Shown: positions 33,236 to 42,268, counted from the first letter of the stretch. The stretch is 59,259 nt of DNA from an uncultured Oscillospiraceae bacterium (GCA_949935795.1 CATLFX010000012.1:1-59259); one strand, 5' to 3'. Made by a program: numbers and translations. Notes: generated by a model from the letters alone, not told the origin.

Positions 33236-33727
33236 ATGAGCGACAAGATTGCTATTGAATGGATTCCAGTCACAGACCTGCATGGGTATGAGGGCAATCC
33301 GAGGAACAACGAGCCGGCCATCGAGCCGGTGAAGAAAAGCATCGAGGCGTTCGGTTTCAAGGTGCCACTGCAAATCGACGACGACAACGTTATCATCAAC
33401 GGCCACACCCGGCTCGCCGCTGCCATCGCCCTGGGCATGGAGAAGGTCCCATGCGTGAGGTGCTCCGACCTGACTCCTGAGCAGGCGAGGGCGTTCCGCC
33501 TGATTGATAACAAGACCTCCGAGCTGGCTCTCTGGGACGCGGAGAAGCTGGATGAGGAGCTTCGAGCCCTGAGAGAGCTCAACATCAGCATGGATGACTT
33601 CGGCTTCGACAAAATCGAGGACATTGACCCTTCCTACTACCAGACGGATAGCGTCAAGGGCGACGATGAGGAGCCTGAGCCAAAAACGGCTGTCTGCCCC
33701 CACTGCGGGCGGACCGTCGAATTATAA
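33236..33727 (+). CDS. ParB/Srx-like domain protein 2
   Basis: 163 aa. Colinear with the protein at 31962-32465: HGYEGNPRNNEPAIEPV, SIEAFGFKVPLQIDDD, VIINGHTRLAAAIALGM and RLIDNKTSE. It also ends in a zinc-knuckle-like pair VCPHCGRTV. The GHTR box is intact and no HTH follows. AGGAGG precedes the ATG. It may provide sequence targeting or ATP/CTP-dependent clamping for DpdA; that is inference. Confidence 0.8.
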   Translation: MSDKIAIEWIPVTDLHGYEGNPRNNEPAIEPVKKSIEAFGFKVPLQIDDDNVIINGHTRLAAAIALGMEKVPCVRCSDLTPEQARAFRLIDNKTSELALWDAEKLDEELRALRELNISMDDFGFDKIEDIDPSYYQTDSVKGDDEEPEPKTAVCPHCGRTVEL

Positions 33728-33744
33728 GAAAGGTGGAAAACCGA

Positions 33745-34452
33745 ATGGAAAGCGGAAAGAAGGCTGTGGTCCTCCTGAGCGGTGGGATTGACAGCACGAC
33801 CTGCCTCGCGCTGGCGGTTGATGAGCTGGGGACGAAGAACGTCCTGGCCCTCAATATGCTGTACGGGCAGAAGCACGACCGGGAGCTGGAGAGTGCAAAG
33901 GCAGTGGCCGAGCACTACGGCGTTCCCTACTATGAGATGGACATGAGCGTCGTCATGCAGTACAGCGACTGCCCCCTTCTCAAACACAGCGGCCGGAGCA
34001 TCAAGCACGAGAGCTACGGCGACCAGTTGAAGGAGAGGGGCGGGAGCGGCATCGTGGACACCTACGTCCCGTTCCGCAACGGGCTGTTCCTGTCTGCGGC
34101 GGCTTCCTTTGCTATGAGCACGGGGGCCAGCTACGTCTTGTACGGGGCCCACGCCGACGATGCCGCCGGGAACGCATACCCGGACTGCTCCGTGGAGTTC
34201 GCCGACGCGATGCGCAGGGCCGTTATCGCAGGGACCGGCGGTCATGTGACGCTGGAGGCACCCCTGGTGATGAAGAACAAGGCCGAGGTGGTCCGGCTGG
34301 GCCTTGGCCTCGGCGCCCCGTATGAGCTCACATGGTCCTGCTATGAGGGCGGGGCGGAGCCCTGCGGTGAGTGTGGGACCTGCATCGACCGGGCGAGGGC
34401 CTTTGCCGCCAGCGGCGTGGAGGACCCGGCGCTGAAGGGGGTGGCGAAATGA
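33745..34452 (+). CDS. queC: 7-cyano-7-deazaguanine synthase (QueC)
   Basis: 235 aa, full length. QueC turns 7-carboxy-7-deazaguanine into preQ0 with ATP and ammonia. The PP-loop LLSGGIDSTT (residues 10-19) and the zinc cysteines Cys199, Cys207, Cys210 and Cys213 are intact with canonical 8-3-3 spacing. AAAGGTGG lies 8 nt before ATG 33745; an upstream in-frame GTG at 33733 is less likely. The other precursor genes (folE, queD, queE) are not in the window, so the carboxy-precursor must come from the host or elsewhere. Confidence 0.95.
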   Translation: MESGKKAVVLLSGGIDSTTCLALAVDELGTKNVLALNMLYGQKHDRELESAKAVAEHYGVPYYEMDMSVVMQYSDCPLLKHSGRSIKHESYGDQLKERGGSGIVDTYVPFRNGLFLSAAASFAMSTGASYVLYGAHADDAAGNAYPDCSVEFADAMRRAVIAGTGGHVTLEAPLVMKNKAEVVRLGLGLGAPYELTWSCYEGGAEPCGECGTCIDRARAFAASGVEDPALKGVAK

Positions 34453-35117
34453 GACGGACGGAGCACAACCTCTCCCTGCTGCGGATGATTTTCGCTGTGG
34501 GGCTGGTCATCTCCAATGTGGTGACGGCCAAGCTCATCTACACCGGCATCAGCCTATTCGGGACCGTCATCACCCTGCCGGGTGCCGCCCTCTGCTATGC
34601 CATCACGTTCCTGATGACGGACGTTATCGGGGAGCTGTGGGGGAAGGCGGAGGCCAACAAGACGGTCCTGCAAGGGTTCGTCTGTCAGGTGCTGGCGACG
34701 CTGCTGATTATCTTTACCGGCTACCTGCCGGCGGCAGACCCGGCGACGCAGGACGCCTACGGTGTGATTCTGGGCCAGAACTACATCTTTGTCATTGGAA
34801 GCCTCATCGCCTATTTTGCATCGCAGTCGTGGGACGTGTGGGTATTCCATAAAATCCGCAATCGGTATATCGCCAAGCATGGGGACACGAAGGGCGGCAG
34901 GTGGATATGGAACAACGCTAGCACCATGACCAGTCAGATTATTGACACGGTGCTCTTTATCGGTGTGTCTTTCGGCATCGGCTTCGGCTGGTTCTTTGAC
35001 CGGGCCATGTGGCCGACGCTGGCGGCGATGATGGTCGGGCAGTATTGCTTGAAATTCATCCTTGCGCTGCTGGACACGCCTTTCTTCTACTTCCTCACCA
35101 GAAAAGGCCGGGTCTGA
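34449..35117 (+). CDS. yhhQ: YhhQ-family queuosine precursor transporter
   Basis: 222 aa with about six membrane helices (for example LLRMIFAVGLVISNVVTAKL, ALCYAITFLMTDVIGELWG and VLATLLIIFTGYL). TDVIGELWG and the SWDVWVFHKIRNR loop match the YhhQ/VUT-1 family, which imports preQ0/preQ1 or queuine. It overlaps queC by 4 nt, so they are translated together. It would raise the precursor supply for DpdA and perhaps also for host tRNA. Confidence 0.92.
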   Translation: MRRTEHNLSLLRMIFAVGLVISNVVTAKLIYTGISLFGTVITLPGAALCYAITFLMTDVIGELWGKAEANKTVLQGFVCQVLATLLIIFTGYLPAADPATQDAYGVILGQNYIFVIGSLIAYFASQSWDVWVFHKIRNRYIAKHGDTKGGRWIWNNASTMTSQIIDTVLFIGVSFGIGFGWFFDRAMWPTLAAMMVGQYCLKFILALLDTPFFYFLTRKGRV

Positions 35118-35149
35118 GTCACTGAGGCATCTCGAAGGGGGGAGGAGGA

Positions 35150-35662
35150 ATGGCGAAGCGCAAGCCACAACTCGAAGAACCCCGCCCCTGGGAGCGGCAG
35201 GAGGGGGAGAGCGCGGCGGCGTGGGAAGCCTTCCTCGCCTACCTGGACGCCGGTGATAAACGCAGCGTTCGAGCGGTGGCACAAAAGTTGAACAAAAGTG
35301 CATCACTCGTCGGGCGTTGGAGTTCTGCCTGGAAGTGGCAGGAGCGCATCCGGTCTTATGAGAACGACCTCCAAAAGCAGGCCCACGCAGAAGCCGTGAA
35401 GGGGCTTCAGGAGATGAACCGCCGGCACATCAACATTGCCATGAAGATGCAGAAGGCGGCTCTTGAAGCCCTGGAGGGGCTTGATGTCAAGGAGATGTCC
35501 GCAAAGGACATCAAGGAAATATTCAAGATGGCGACCGAGCTCGAACGCCTCACCCGCCAGAGCGCCATAGGTGCCATGAAGGAGAAGGAGGCTGAGTCCG
35601 AGGTGGAGAAGGAGACAGTTCACATCTACATCCCGGACAACGGAAGGTCGGGCGGTGAGTAG
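35150..35662 (+). CDS. Terminase small subunit
   Basis: 170 aa. The N-terminal region (ESAAAWEAFLAYLDAGDKRSVRAVA...KSASLVGRWSSAWKW) is the helix-turn-helix DNA-recognition domain of small terminases; the rest is helical (oligomerisation). It recognises phage DNA for packaging. GGAGGAGG precedes the ATG. It is followed after 2 nt by the large subunit. Confidence 0.85.
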   Translation: MAKRKPQLEEPRPWERQEGESAAAWEAFLAYLDAGDKRSVRAVAQKLNKSASLVGRWSSAWKWQERIRSYENDLQKQAHAEAVKGLQEMNRRHINIAMKMQKAALEALEGLDVKEMSAKDIKEIFKMATELERLTRQSAIGAMKEKEAESEVEKETVHIYIPDNGRSGGE

Positions 35663-35664
35663 CG

Positions 35665-37059
35665 ATGGCGAAGGAAATCAGTCCGCAGGAGGGGCCGCAG
35701 GAGCAGTTCCTGTCAACTCCAGCGGATATCTGTATCTACGGCGGCGCTGCCGGTGGAGGGAAGACCTACGGTATGCTGATGGACGCCCTGCACTATGTCA
35801 ACGTGAAGGGCTTCGGCGCTGTGTTCTTCCGCCATAATCACAACCAGATATTCTCCCAGGGTGGCCTCTGGGACACGTCCATTGAGCTCTACTCCAACGT
35901 GCCGAACGCAATTCCAGGTTTTGGCCTGAGCCACTGGCGGTTCACCGACTCCAGGAACAGGACCATATCCAGGGTGAGCTTCAAGCACATTGAGAGGGAC
36001 CAGGACCTTCGGAAGTGGCAGGGCAGTCAGATATGCGGCCTATACTTCGACGAGCTGACCCATTTCAGCGAGAAGCAGTTTTTCTATATGCTGTCCCGCA
36101 ACCGTTCCCTGTGCGGTGTGAAGCCGTACATGAGGGCGTCCTGCAACCCGGACGCAGAGAGCTGGGTGGCGAAGTTCATCGAATGGTGGATTGACCTGGC
36201 GACGGGCTACCCCATCCCTGAGCGCAGCGGGAAAATCAGGTGGTTCATCCGGCAGGATGAGGTCATCACCTGGGCCGACACCCGCGAGGAGTTGTGGGAG
36301 CGGTTCAATCTTACCACAAAGACCGAGCGGGACAAACCGAAGTCCGTCACATTTATCGCCGCCTCTGTCTATGACAACAAGGCGCTGATTGAGAGGGACC
36401 CCGGTTACCTCGCCAACCTGGAGGCCATGCCACTTGTGGAGCGCGAGCGGCTCCTGCATGGCAACTGGAAAATCAAGCCCGCCGCCGGCTTGTTCTTCAA
36501 GAGGACGCAGGTGGGCAAGATTCTGGACGCCCTCCCCACCGATGTCATCCGCTGGGTGAGGTGCTGGGACCTCGCGGCGTCGGAGAAGTCCGAGAACGGG
36601 GACCCGGCCTATACTGCCGGGGTCCTGATAGGCAAGCGGAGCAATGGACGGTATATCGTGGCCGATGTGATAAACCGGCAGATGGCCGCAGCCGATGTCC
36701 GCAAGACCATTCTGATGACGGCCCAGATGGACCAGACCAGATACGGGAACGTCCGCATCCGGCTCCCGCAGGACCCAGGGCAGGCGGGGAAGGAGCAGGC
36801 GCAGTCCTACATCCGGTTCCTGTCCGGCTTCAACGTGACCACGGAGCTGGAAAGCGGCAGCAAGCAGTCCAGGGCGGAACCTGTGGCCGCTCAATGGCAG
36901 GCTGGCAACTTCGACCTGCTGAACGGCGAGTGGAACGAGCCGTACCTCCTCCAGATGGAGAACTTCCCAGAGGGGAAATTCAAGGACATGGTGGACGCAT
37001 CGGCAAACGGATTCCTGGAGCTGGAAAGCGGGAAATACGACTTCCATTTCTCTGTTTAA
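35665..37059 (+). CDS. Terminase large subunit
   Basis: 464 aa. The ATPase domain has Walker A YGGAAGGGKTYGML and Walker B GLYFDELTHF. The C-terminal RNase-H-like nuclease includes RCWDLAASEKSENGDP (first acidic residue) and later acidic positions. Length is normal for a headful-type or Mu-like terminase. It drives DNA translocation through the portal encoded next. Confidence 0.95.
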   Translation: MAKEISPQEGPQEQFLSTPADICIYGGAAGGGKTYGMLMDALHYVNVKGFGAVFFRHNHNQIFSQGGLWDTSIELYSNVPNAIPGFGLSHWRFTDSRNRTISRVSFKHIERDQDLRKWQGSQICGLYFDELTHFSEKQFFYMLSRNRSLCGVKPYMRASCNPDAESWVAKFIEWWIDLATGYPIPERSGKIRWFIRQDEVITWADTREELWERFNLTTKTERDKPKSVTFIAASVYDNKALIERDPGYLANLEAMPLVERERLLHGNWKIKPAAGLFFKRTQVGKILDALPTDVIRWVRCWDLAASEKSENGDPAYTAGVLIGKRSNGRYIVADVINRQMAAADVRKTILMTAQMDQTRYGNVRIRLPQDPGQAGKEQAQSYIRFLSGFNVTTELESGSKQSRAEPVAAQWQAGNFDLLNGEWNEPYLLQMENFPEGKFKDMVDASANGFLELESGKYDFHFSV

Positions 37060-37124
37060 GGCATTGCTCAAAAGTATTGCCTTTTATCAACGAACGCCGT
37101 GGGCAAAAGAGGTGATTGTCAAAA

Positions 37125-39239
37125 ATGAGGTTTTTTAACATCGAGCTTGGGCGACGGCAGGTGAGCGCACAGTACCGGCGCGGTGGTGACAACTTTGTCT
37201 CCCGCTGGACCCGCCCCCCGTCCAAGAACACCGCTGAGTGGCTGGATATGTTCTCCAAGAGCCCCCGGCTGTCGGTGGTGGAGCGTATAGCGAGCGACCT
37301 CGCCAACCTCAGCGGGCACCTGTACCGCATCGCCCCGGACGGCACGGAGGTCGAGCTGCTGAAGCACCCGTTCCTGGAGCTGATGAAACAGCCGAACCCC
37401 CTCTACGAAATGACGGACTCAGCCATGTGGCGGCTCCACGAGGTCTATCTGATGCTGGTGGGCGAGGGCTTCATGCTGATAGAGAGGGATGAGCAGGGCC
37501 GGCCGGCGGAGCTGTGGACTGTGCCGCCGCATTGGGTGAAGATGACCCCATACCTCGGGAACCCGACCTATCAGGTCATTTCTCCCGGCGGTCTGACAAT
37601 GAGCGTGTCTGTGGATGATATGTTCATTATGAAGCAGCTCAACCCCCTGGACCCGTTCATGCGCGGCCTCGGTACGGCCCAGAGCATCGCGGATGAGGTG
37701 GAGATTGACGAGTACGCCGCCAAGTTCCAAAAGCGGTTCTTCTACAATGACGCCACCCCTCCTCTGGTGTTTATGATTCCGGGGGCCACGCAGGAACAGC
37801 TTGATGCTTTCACGGCCCGGTGGAGGCAGAAGCACCAGGGTGTGGACAACAGCCACAAGCCGGCGGCAATCGCCGGGGAGAACATCAAGATTCAGCAGCT
37901 CGGGGACGGCCACGGCAAGGACATCGGCTTCGTTGAAAGCCGGATTGCCATGCGTGACGCTGTTCTGGAGCATTTCGGGGTGCCGAGGGAAATCATGGGC
38001 ATCACGGAGAACAGCAACCGGGCCACGGCGGACGCGGCGCAGTATATCTACGCCAAGAACGTCCTGACTCCCCGTGTGACGAGCCGGGAGAAAGCCATCA
38101 ACCAGCAGCTCATCCCGATGTTCGGGACAGACCTCGTGTGGAGGTATGACCCGGTTATCCCATACGACAAGGAGTTCGACAAGTCCGTTGCCATGGAGGG
38201 ATGGGATGCTGGCCTATTGACCAGGAACGAGTCCCGCGAGCTGATAGGCCGTCCGGGTGTCGAGACCGGAGATGTGTATAAGACCTCCATCGCCGACCTG
38301 TTCATGCGGGAGAGCGACGACCCGGCGAAAATGTCCCAGGAAATCGTCCAGTCAGACCTCGAAGCGGCGGCACCGGCCCCTGGAGAGAAGGCCCTGCCAG
38401 TAAGTGTCACGGCTATGCTGCGGCGGGAGGAGCAGAAGGTGAGAGAGTGCAGCCTGCCATTCGAGGCAGCTATCTCCCGGCACTTCTCCGAGCAGCGGGC
38501 GGCGATTCAGAAGGCCCTGGGCCTGTCCGGGAAAGCAGATGACACCCCGGCCTTTGATGGGCTGGAGGAGTACATACTCCCGGACGGGACGTTCAATGCG
38601 GAACTCTGGAACGCCCTGGACGAAGCGGAGCAGTTGCGGCTTACTGAAGCGGTCGCCAACGGCCTCCTGGATTGGAAGGCCGAGGCTCAAAAGCTGAAGG
38701 TCATGTTCATGCCCCTGTGGAAACAAGCGTATGAGGCAGGGGCAAAACTCAGCGAGGAGAATTACGGCATCCGCAACATAAAGCGGCCTGAGTTCGTGAA
38801 CGCCGCGAAGGTGAACGGAGCCAAGCGCATTGTCGGTATTGAGCAGACCACCCGTGACAGCATCGCGGACATTATCGCAGATGGCCTCGCCAATGGCACG
38901 GGCCAATCCAAGCTGAAGCAGTCCATTCTCGATGAGATGGACACCACCCCGAAACGGGCGAAGCTGATTGCCAGACAAGAGACCTCCACCGCCCTGGCTA
39001 CGGGCCAATTCGACATGATGAAGGCGGCGGGGGCGAAGGAGAAGACGTGGAAGCACCGGCCACAAAAGAATCCGAGGGACGGCAAGCACGGGAAGGTGGA
39101 CCACGTTAGGCTGGACGGGGAGACCGTGGGAATCGACGAGAAGTTCTCCAACGGCCTCCGGTTCCCAAGGGACCCAGAGGATGACCGCCCAGAGGAGCTT
39201 ATTAACTGCCGTTGCTACCTTGTGTACGGTGGTTTTTAA
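37125..39239 (+). CDS. Portal protein fused to a MuF-like head morphogenesis domain
   Basis: 704 aa. Residues 1 to about 420 are an HK97-type portal (FLELMKQPNPLYEMT, LGTAQSIADEVEIDEYAAKF, GITENSNRATADAAQYIYAKN). The C-terminal part ends in a MuF/SPP1-gp7-like domain: RIVGIEQTTRDSIADIIADGL, AKLIARQETSTALATGQF, KTWKHR, HVRLDGETVGIDEKFSNG and ELINCRCYLVY. Usually the MuF protein is a separate downstream gene. ATG 37125 fits AGAGGTGA at 9 nt better than the upstream TTG. Confidence 0.9.
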   Translation: MRFFNIELGRRQVSAQYRRGGDNFVSRWTRPPSKNTAEWLDMFSKSPRLSVVERIASDLANLSGHLYRIAPDGTEVELLKHPFLELMKQPNPLYEMTDSAMWRLHEVYLMLVGEGFMLIERDEQGRPAELWTVPPHWVKMTPYLGNPTYQVISPGGLTMSVSVDDMFIMKQLNPLDPFMRGLGTAQSIADEVEIDEYAAKFQKRFFYNDATPPLVFMIPGATQEQLDAFTARWRQKHQGVDNSHKPAAIAGENIKIQQLGDGHGKDIGFVESRIAMRDAVLEHFGVPREIMGITENSNRATADAAQYIYAKNVLTPRVTSREKAINQQLIPMFGTDLVWRYDPVIPYDKEFDKSVAMEGWDAGLLTRNESRELIGRPGVETGDVYKTSIADLFMRESDDPAKMSQEIVQSDLEAAAPAPGEKALPVSVTAMLRREEQKVRECSLPFEAAISRHFSEQRAAIQKALGLSGKADDTPAFDGLEEYILPDGTFNAELWNALDEAEQLRLTEAVANGLLDWKAEAQKLKVMFMPLWKQAYEAGAKLSEENYGIRNIKRPEFVNAAKVNGAKRIVGIEQTTRDSIADIIADGLANGTGQSKLKQSILDEMDTTPKRAKLIARQETSTALATGQFDMMKAAGAKEKTWKHRPQKNPRDGKHGKVDHVRLDGETVGIDEKFSNGLRFPRDPEDDRPEELINCRCYLVYGGF

Positions 39240-39276
39240 GATTTGCCCCTATCACTGAGGAAAGGAGGAAAACCGC

Positions 39277-40032
39277 ATGGCAAGAGCTAAACAAGGAGCC
39301 GTCTGGCAGAAGAAGTCGGACCCGCCGCAGAGGGAGTACAAGTCGGTTTCGTTTGTGCTGGAGAGTGCAGACGAGTCCACCGGCGAGTTCTCTGGTTATG
39401 CTGCCGTGTTCGGCAATGTGGACAGCGGCGGCGACATCATTGAGAAGGGCGCCTTCGCCAAGACCATTGTGGAGGACTTCGCCCGTATCAAAATCCTTTC
39501 GCAGCATAACAGCTACGACCTTCCCATCGGCAAGCCGCTGGAATTGCGGGAAGATGAGAAGGGCCTCTACATCCGGGGCAAAATCAGCGACACGCAGATG
39601 GGGCGAGACATCAGGACGCTGCTCAAAGACGGCGTTCTGGCGGAGCTGTCCATCGGCTATGACGCAATCGACTTTTCGTGGGATGGAGATACCGGCATCC
39701 GGCATCTGAAGGAAATCAAGCTCTGGGAGGTGTCCATCGTCACCTGGGCGATGAATGACCAAGCAAAGATTGATGACGTGAAGTCGATGGTGGAGGAGCT
39801 GAAGGCTGAGGCAAAGACCGGCAAAATCTCACGCCGCCGGATGGATGCGCTGAAGCCGTTTATCGCGGTGGTCAAGGAACTGCTGGAAATCCTCTCGTTC
39901 CTGGACGCACCCGATGCGGAGCCGCCTGAGCCGGAGGACCCGCCAGCGAAGCCGAAGAAGAACGACGACCAGCAGAAGCAGACCAAATCAGCCGGGATAG
40001 TCTTTGAGATTGTCCCCAACAAAAACAAGTAG
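39277..40032 (+). CDS. HK97-family prohead protease
   Basis: 251 aa. The S78-family protease core has the catalytic His in LSQHNSYDLPIGKP and Ser in LAELSIGYDA, with GYAAVFGNVDSGGD at the start of the fold. It processes the capsid N-terminal delta domain during head maturation. The C-terminal 80 residues are a Pro/Lys-rich extension, possibly scaffold-like. AAAGGAGG precedes the ATG. Confidence 0.93.
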   Translation: MARAKQGAVWQKKSDPPQREYKSVSFVLESADESTGEFSGYAAVFGNVDSGGDIIEKGAFAKTIVEDFARIKILSQHNSYDLPIGKPLELREDEKGLYIRGKISDTQMGRDIRTLLKDGVLAELSIGYDAIDFSWDGDTGIRHLKEIKLWEVSIVTWAMNDQAKIDDVKSMVEELKAEAKTGKISRRRMDALKPFIAVVKELLEILSFLDAPDAEPPEPEDPPAKPKKNDDQQKQTKSAGIVFEIVPNKNK

Positions 40033-40045
40033 GAGGTAACTGAAA

Positions 40046-41617
40046 ATGAAATTGACCCAGGAACAGCTCGCCGCCCTCATCGCACAGGTGTTTGCGAACC
40101 TCATCGCGGCGGGCAAGGACCCCAGCGCCATCACCCAGGACGACATCATGGCTGAGGTGAGCGCCATTATCGAGGCCGGCGGCGCCGACGACCCCGCCGG
40201 GGAGGGCGAAGGCACTCCCGAGGGCGACGAGGGAAAGGGCGAGGGCGAAGGTGAGGGCGACGGCTCTACCATTACCCCTGACTTCATCAACATGGTGATG
40301 GACGCCCTGAAAGCCTGCCAGAAGTCCGCCGGTGAGCCCGCCACCAAGCCCAGCGCCGGCGAGCCTGCCTCTCAGAAGGGCGCGGAGGGCCCCTCCGCTC
40401 AGAAGGGTGCCGCTCCTGCGGCTCCTGCGGCCGCTCCCGCAGCCCCCGCCGCTGCCTCTGCGCAGCGCAAGTATTCCAGCCTGTTCCTCTCCACCGGCGC
40501 CTCCCGCGACGGCGGCGGTGCCAGCGGCTTCAAGACCCGCATCCAGTCTATGTCCGCTCCTGAGCGGCGCAAGACCGTTTACGGGATGTTCGGCCGCGCC
40601 GTGAAGTGCATCAACGGCTCCGGCGGCGATGTGGAGCGGGCCGCTTTCATCGCGGAGCGCAAGTTCGGTGACGCCGAGATGTCGCACGAGTTCAAGGCCC
40701 TGTCCGCCACCTCTCCCACCGACGGCGGCTTCACGGTGCCCGAGGTCTACGCGGATGAGATTATCGAGCTCCTGTACCCCTCCACGGTCATCTATGACCT
40801 GGGCGCCCGTCGGCTGGGTATGGACCACGGCAATCTCAACATTCCCAAGCTGAAGACCGGCACCCGCGCCACGTTCACCGGGGAGAATCGGAAGATTCCC
40901 AAGACCAGCCCCAAGTTCGGCAACATCCGCCTGTCCTCCAAGAAGCTGACCGCCATCATCCCGATGAGCAACGACCTCCTGCGGTCCACCAGCTTCGACA
41001 ACGACGTTCTGGTCGGCCAGGATGTGACCAAGCAGATGGCCCTGGGCGTTGACTGGGGTGCCTTCCAGGGCACCGGCGGGGAGTTCCAGCCTCTTGGCCT
41101 GTTCAACAACAAGGGCGTCAAGAACATCGACGTGACCGGCCTGGACGCCGCTTACGCTTCCTCCGCCGGTGTGCTGACCGCCGTGTTCCCGAGCTTCCTC
41201 GTTGCCGCCGTTCTGAGGAACAACGTCTATGCGGATGCCCTGGGCTTCGTGTTCAACACCGATGTGGAGCAGTTCTTCAAGTCCCTGCGGGACAATGTGG
41301 GCGGCTTCATCTTCGCCGAGGAGATGACCAAGCAGCACACCCTCTACGGCTACCCCTATCGGACCACCAACCTGATTGAGACCGCTGCCGGCAAGACCAA
41401 GATGGCCTTCGGCAACTGGAACGACCTCATCATCGGTGAGCAGGGGGCCCTGGAAGTCGAGACCGACCGCTCCGCGTCCTGGACCGACGAGTCCGGCAAC
41501 CTTGTGTCTGCCTTCGAGAACGACCAGACCCTCATCCGGGCCATCGACAACGTAGACGTGGGCCTGCGCCACGACGAGAGCTTCGTGGTGGCTACCGGCA
41601 TCGCCGTCCCCGTCTAA
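40046..41617 (+). CDS. HK97-fold major capsid protein
   Basis: 523 aa. The first 150 residues are a removable delta/scaffold region, Gly/Glu- then Ala/Pro-rich (GEGEGEGD, APAAPAAAPAAPAAASA). The capsid fold starts near SLFLSTGASR and includes TDGGFTVPEVYADEI, IPMSNDLLRSTSFD and WGAFQGTGGEFQPLG. Cleavage by the adjacent protease is expected near residue 145-150. Confidence 0.93.
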   Translation: MKLTQEQLAALIAQVFANLIAAGKDPSAITQDDIMAEVSAIIEAGGADDPAGEGEGTPEGDEGKGEGEGEGDGSTITPDFINMVMDALKACQKSAGEPATKPSAGEPASQKGAEGPSAQKGAAPAAPAAAPAAPAAASAQRKYSSLFLSTGASRDGGGASGFKTRIQSMSAPERRKTVYGMFGRAVKCINGSGGDVERAAFIAERKFGDAEMSHEFKALSATSPTDGGFTVPEVYADEIIELLYPSTVIYDLGARRLGMDHGNLNIPKLKTGTRATFTGENRKIPKTSPKFGNIRLSSKKLTAIIPMSNDLLRSTSFDNDVLVGQDVTKQMALGVDWGAFQGTGGEFQPLGLFNNKGVKNIDVTGLDAAYASSAGVLTAVFPSFLVAAVLRNNVYADALGFVFNTDVEQFFKSLRDNVGGFIFAEEMTKQHTLYGYPYRTTNLIETAAGKTKMAFGNWNDLIIGEQGALEVETDRSASWTDESGNLVSAFENDQTLIRAIDNVDVGLRHDESFVVATGIAVPV

Positions 41618-41640
41618 TCTGAGAAGGAGGAAATGAGACC

Positions 41641-42021
41641 ATGAAGCGCAATCTGATTCAGAATGTGAAGGCCATCCCCTACACCAGCGGGAGCGCCATC
41701 GACCGCACCGGCTTCCTGTCCGCCGTGGTCGCCGTGTCCGCCCTGGCCGCTGGCGGGGTGAAGCTGGAGGTCACCCATGCCGACACCGCCACCGGGACCT
41801 TCGAGGCGGTGGCTGATGAGCGGCTGGTGGTGGGCGGCACCAACGAGGTCAAGGACCTGAAAGCTGGCGACATCGCCAACTTCGACCTGGACCTCCTGGG
41901 CTGCAAGAACTTCATCAAGGTGACTCTGAGCGGCGATGCTGCGGCTACTGGCAGCGGCGACACCGCCAAGACCGCTGCCTGTGCCGTTGTGCTGGGCGAC
42001 CACTACGCCCAGCCGGTATAA
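41641..42021 (+). CDS. Small structural protein, possible capsid decoration
   Basis: 126 aa, beta-rich and Ala/Gly/Thr-rich, without membrane helices. Starts MKRNLIQNVKAIPYTSGSAID. Its place directly after the capsid gene and the strong site GAAGGAGG suggest an abundant virion protein such as a head decoration protein; no family was recognised with certainty. Confidence 0.6.
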   Translation: MKRNLIQNVKAIPYTSGSAIDRTGFLSAVVAVSALAAGGVKLEVTHADTATGTFEAVADERLVVGGTNEVKDLKAGDIANFDLDLLGCKNFIKVTLSGDAAATGSGDTAKTAACAVVLGDHYAQPV

Positions 42022-42035
42022 GGAGGGCCAGACCT

Positions 42036-42212
42036 ATGGCGAGGATTTACAGCCCCGTCGGTCCGTCCGACAACAAGGCGGTTCTCCCTGGCTCGGAAAA
42101 GAAGGCCGGAAAGCCGTCTGGCGTCGCCCCTGGCAAGGGTGGGGGCAAGTCTGCGCCCTCCACCCCTGGCGGCGGTGACAGCGGCCAGGAACAGCCCGAG
42201 AGCGCCGGATAG
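42036..42212 (+). CDS. Short Gly/Lys/Pro-rich protein
   Basis: 58 aa between the putative decoration protein and the connector gene. ATG 42036 has AAGGAGG 9 nt upstream. It starts MARIYSPVGPSDNKAVLPG and continues in a Gly/Ser/Pro-rich, disordered tail ending EQPESAG. Likely a real small head gene because of its site and tight spacing; function unknown. Confidence 0.6.
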   Translation: MARIYSPVGPSDNKAVLPGSEKKAGKPSGVAPGKGGGKSAPSTPGGGDSGQEQPESAG

Positions 42213-42268
42213 AGGGTATAAGGGGCGGCGGGGGAAACCCGTCGCCCCCGTACTAATAGGAGGTCCGT

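Noticed and set aside
31962..33727. Plasmid-like partition system (ParB) for a phage-plasmid
   Set aside because: No ParA, no HTH domain and no centromere-like repeats nearby; an integrase is present and the genes flank DpdA.
39872..41572. Long antisense open frame (566 codons) under the capsid gene
   Set aside because: It mirrors the capsid and protease genes, shows no domain and has unlikely composition.
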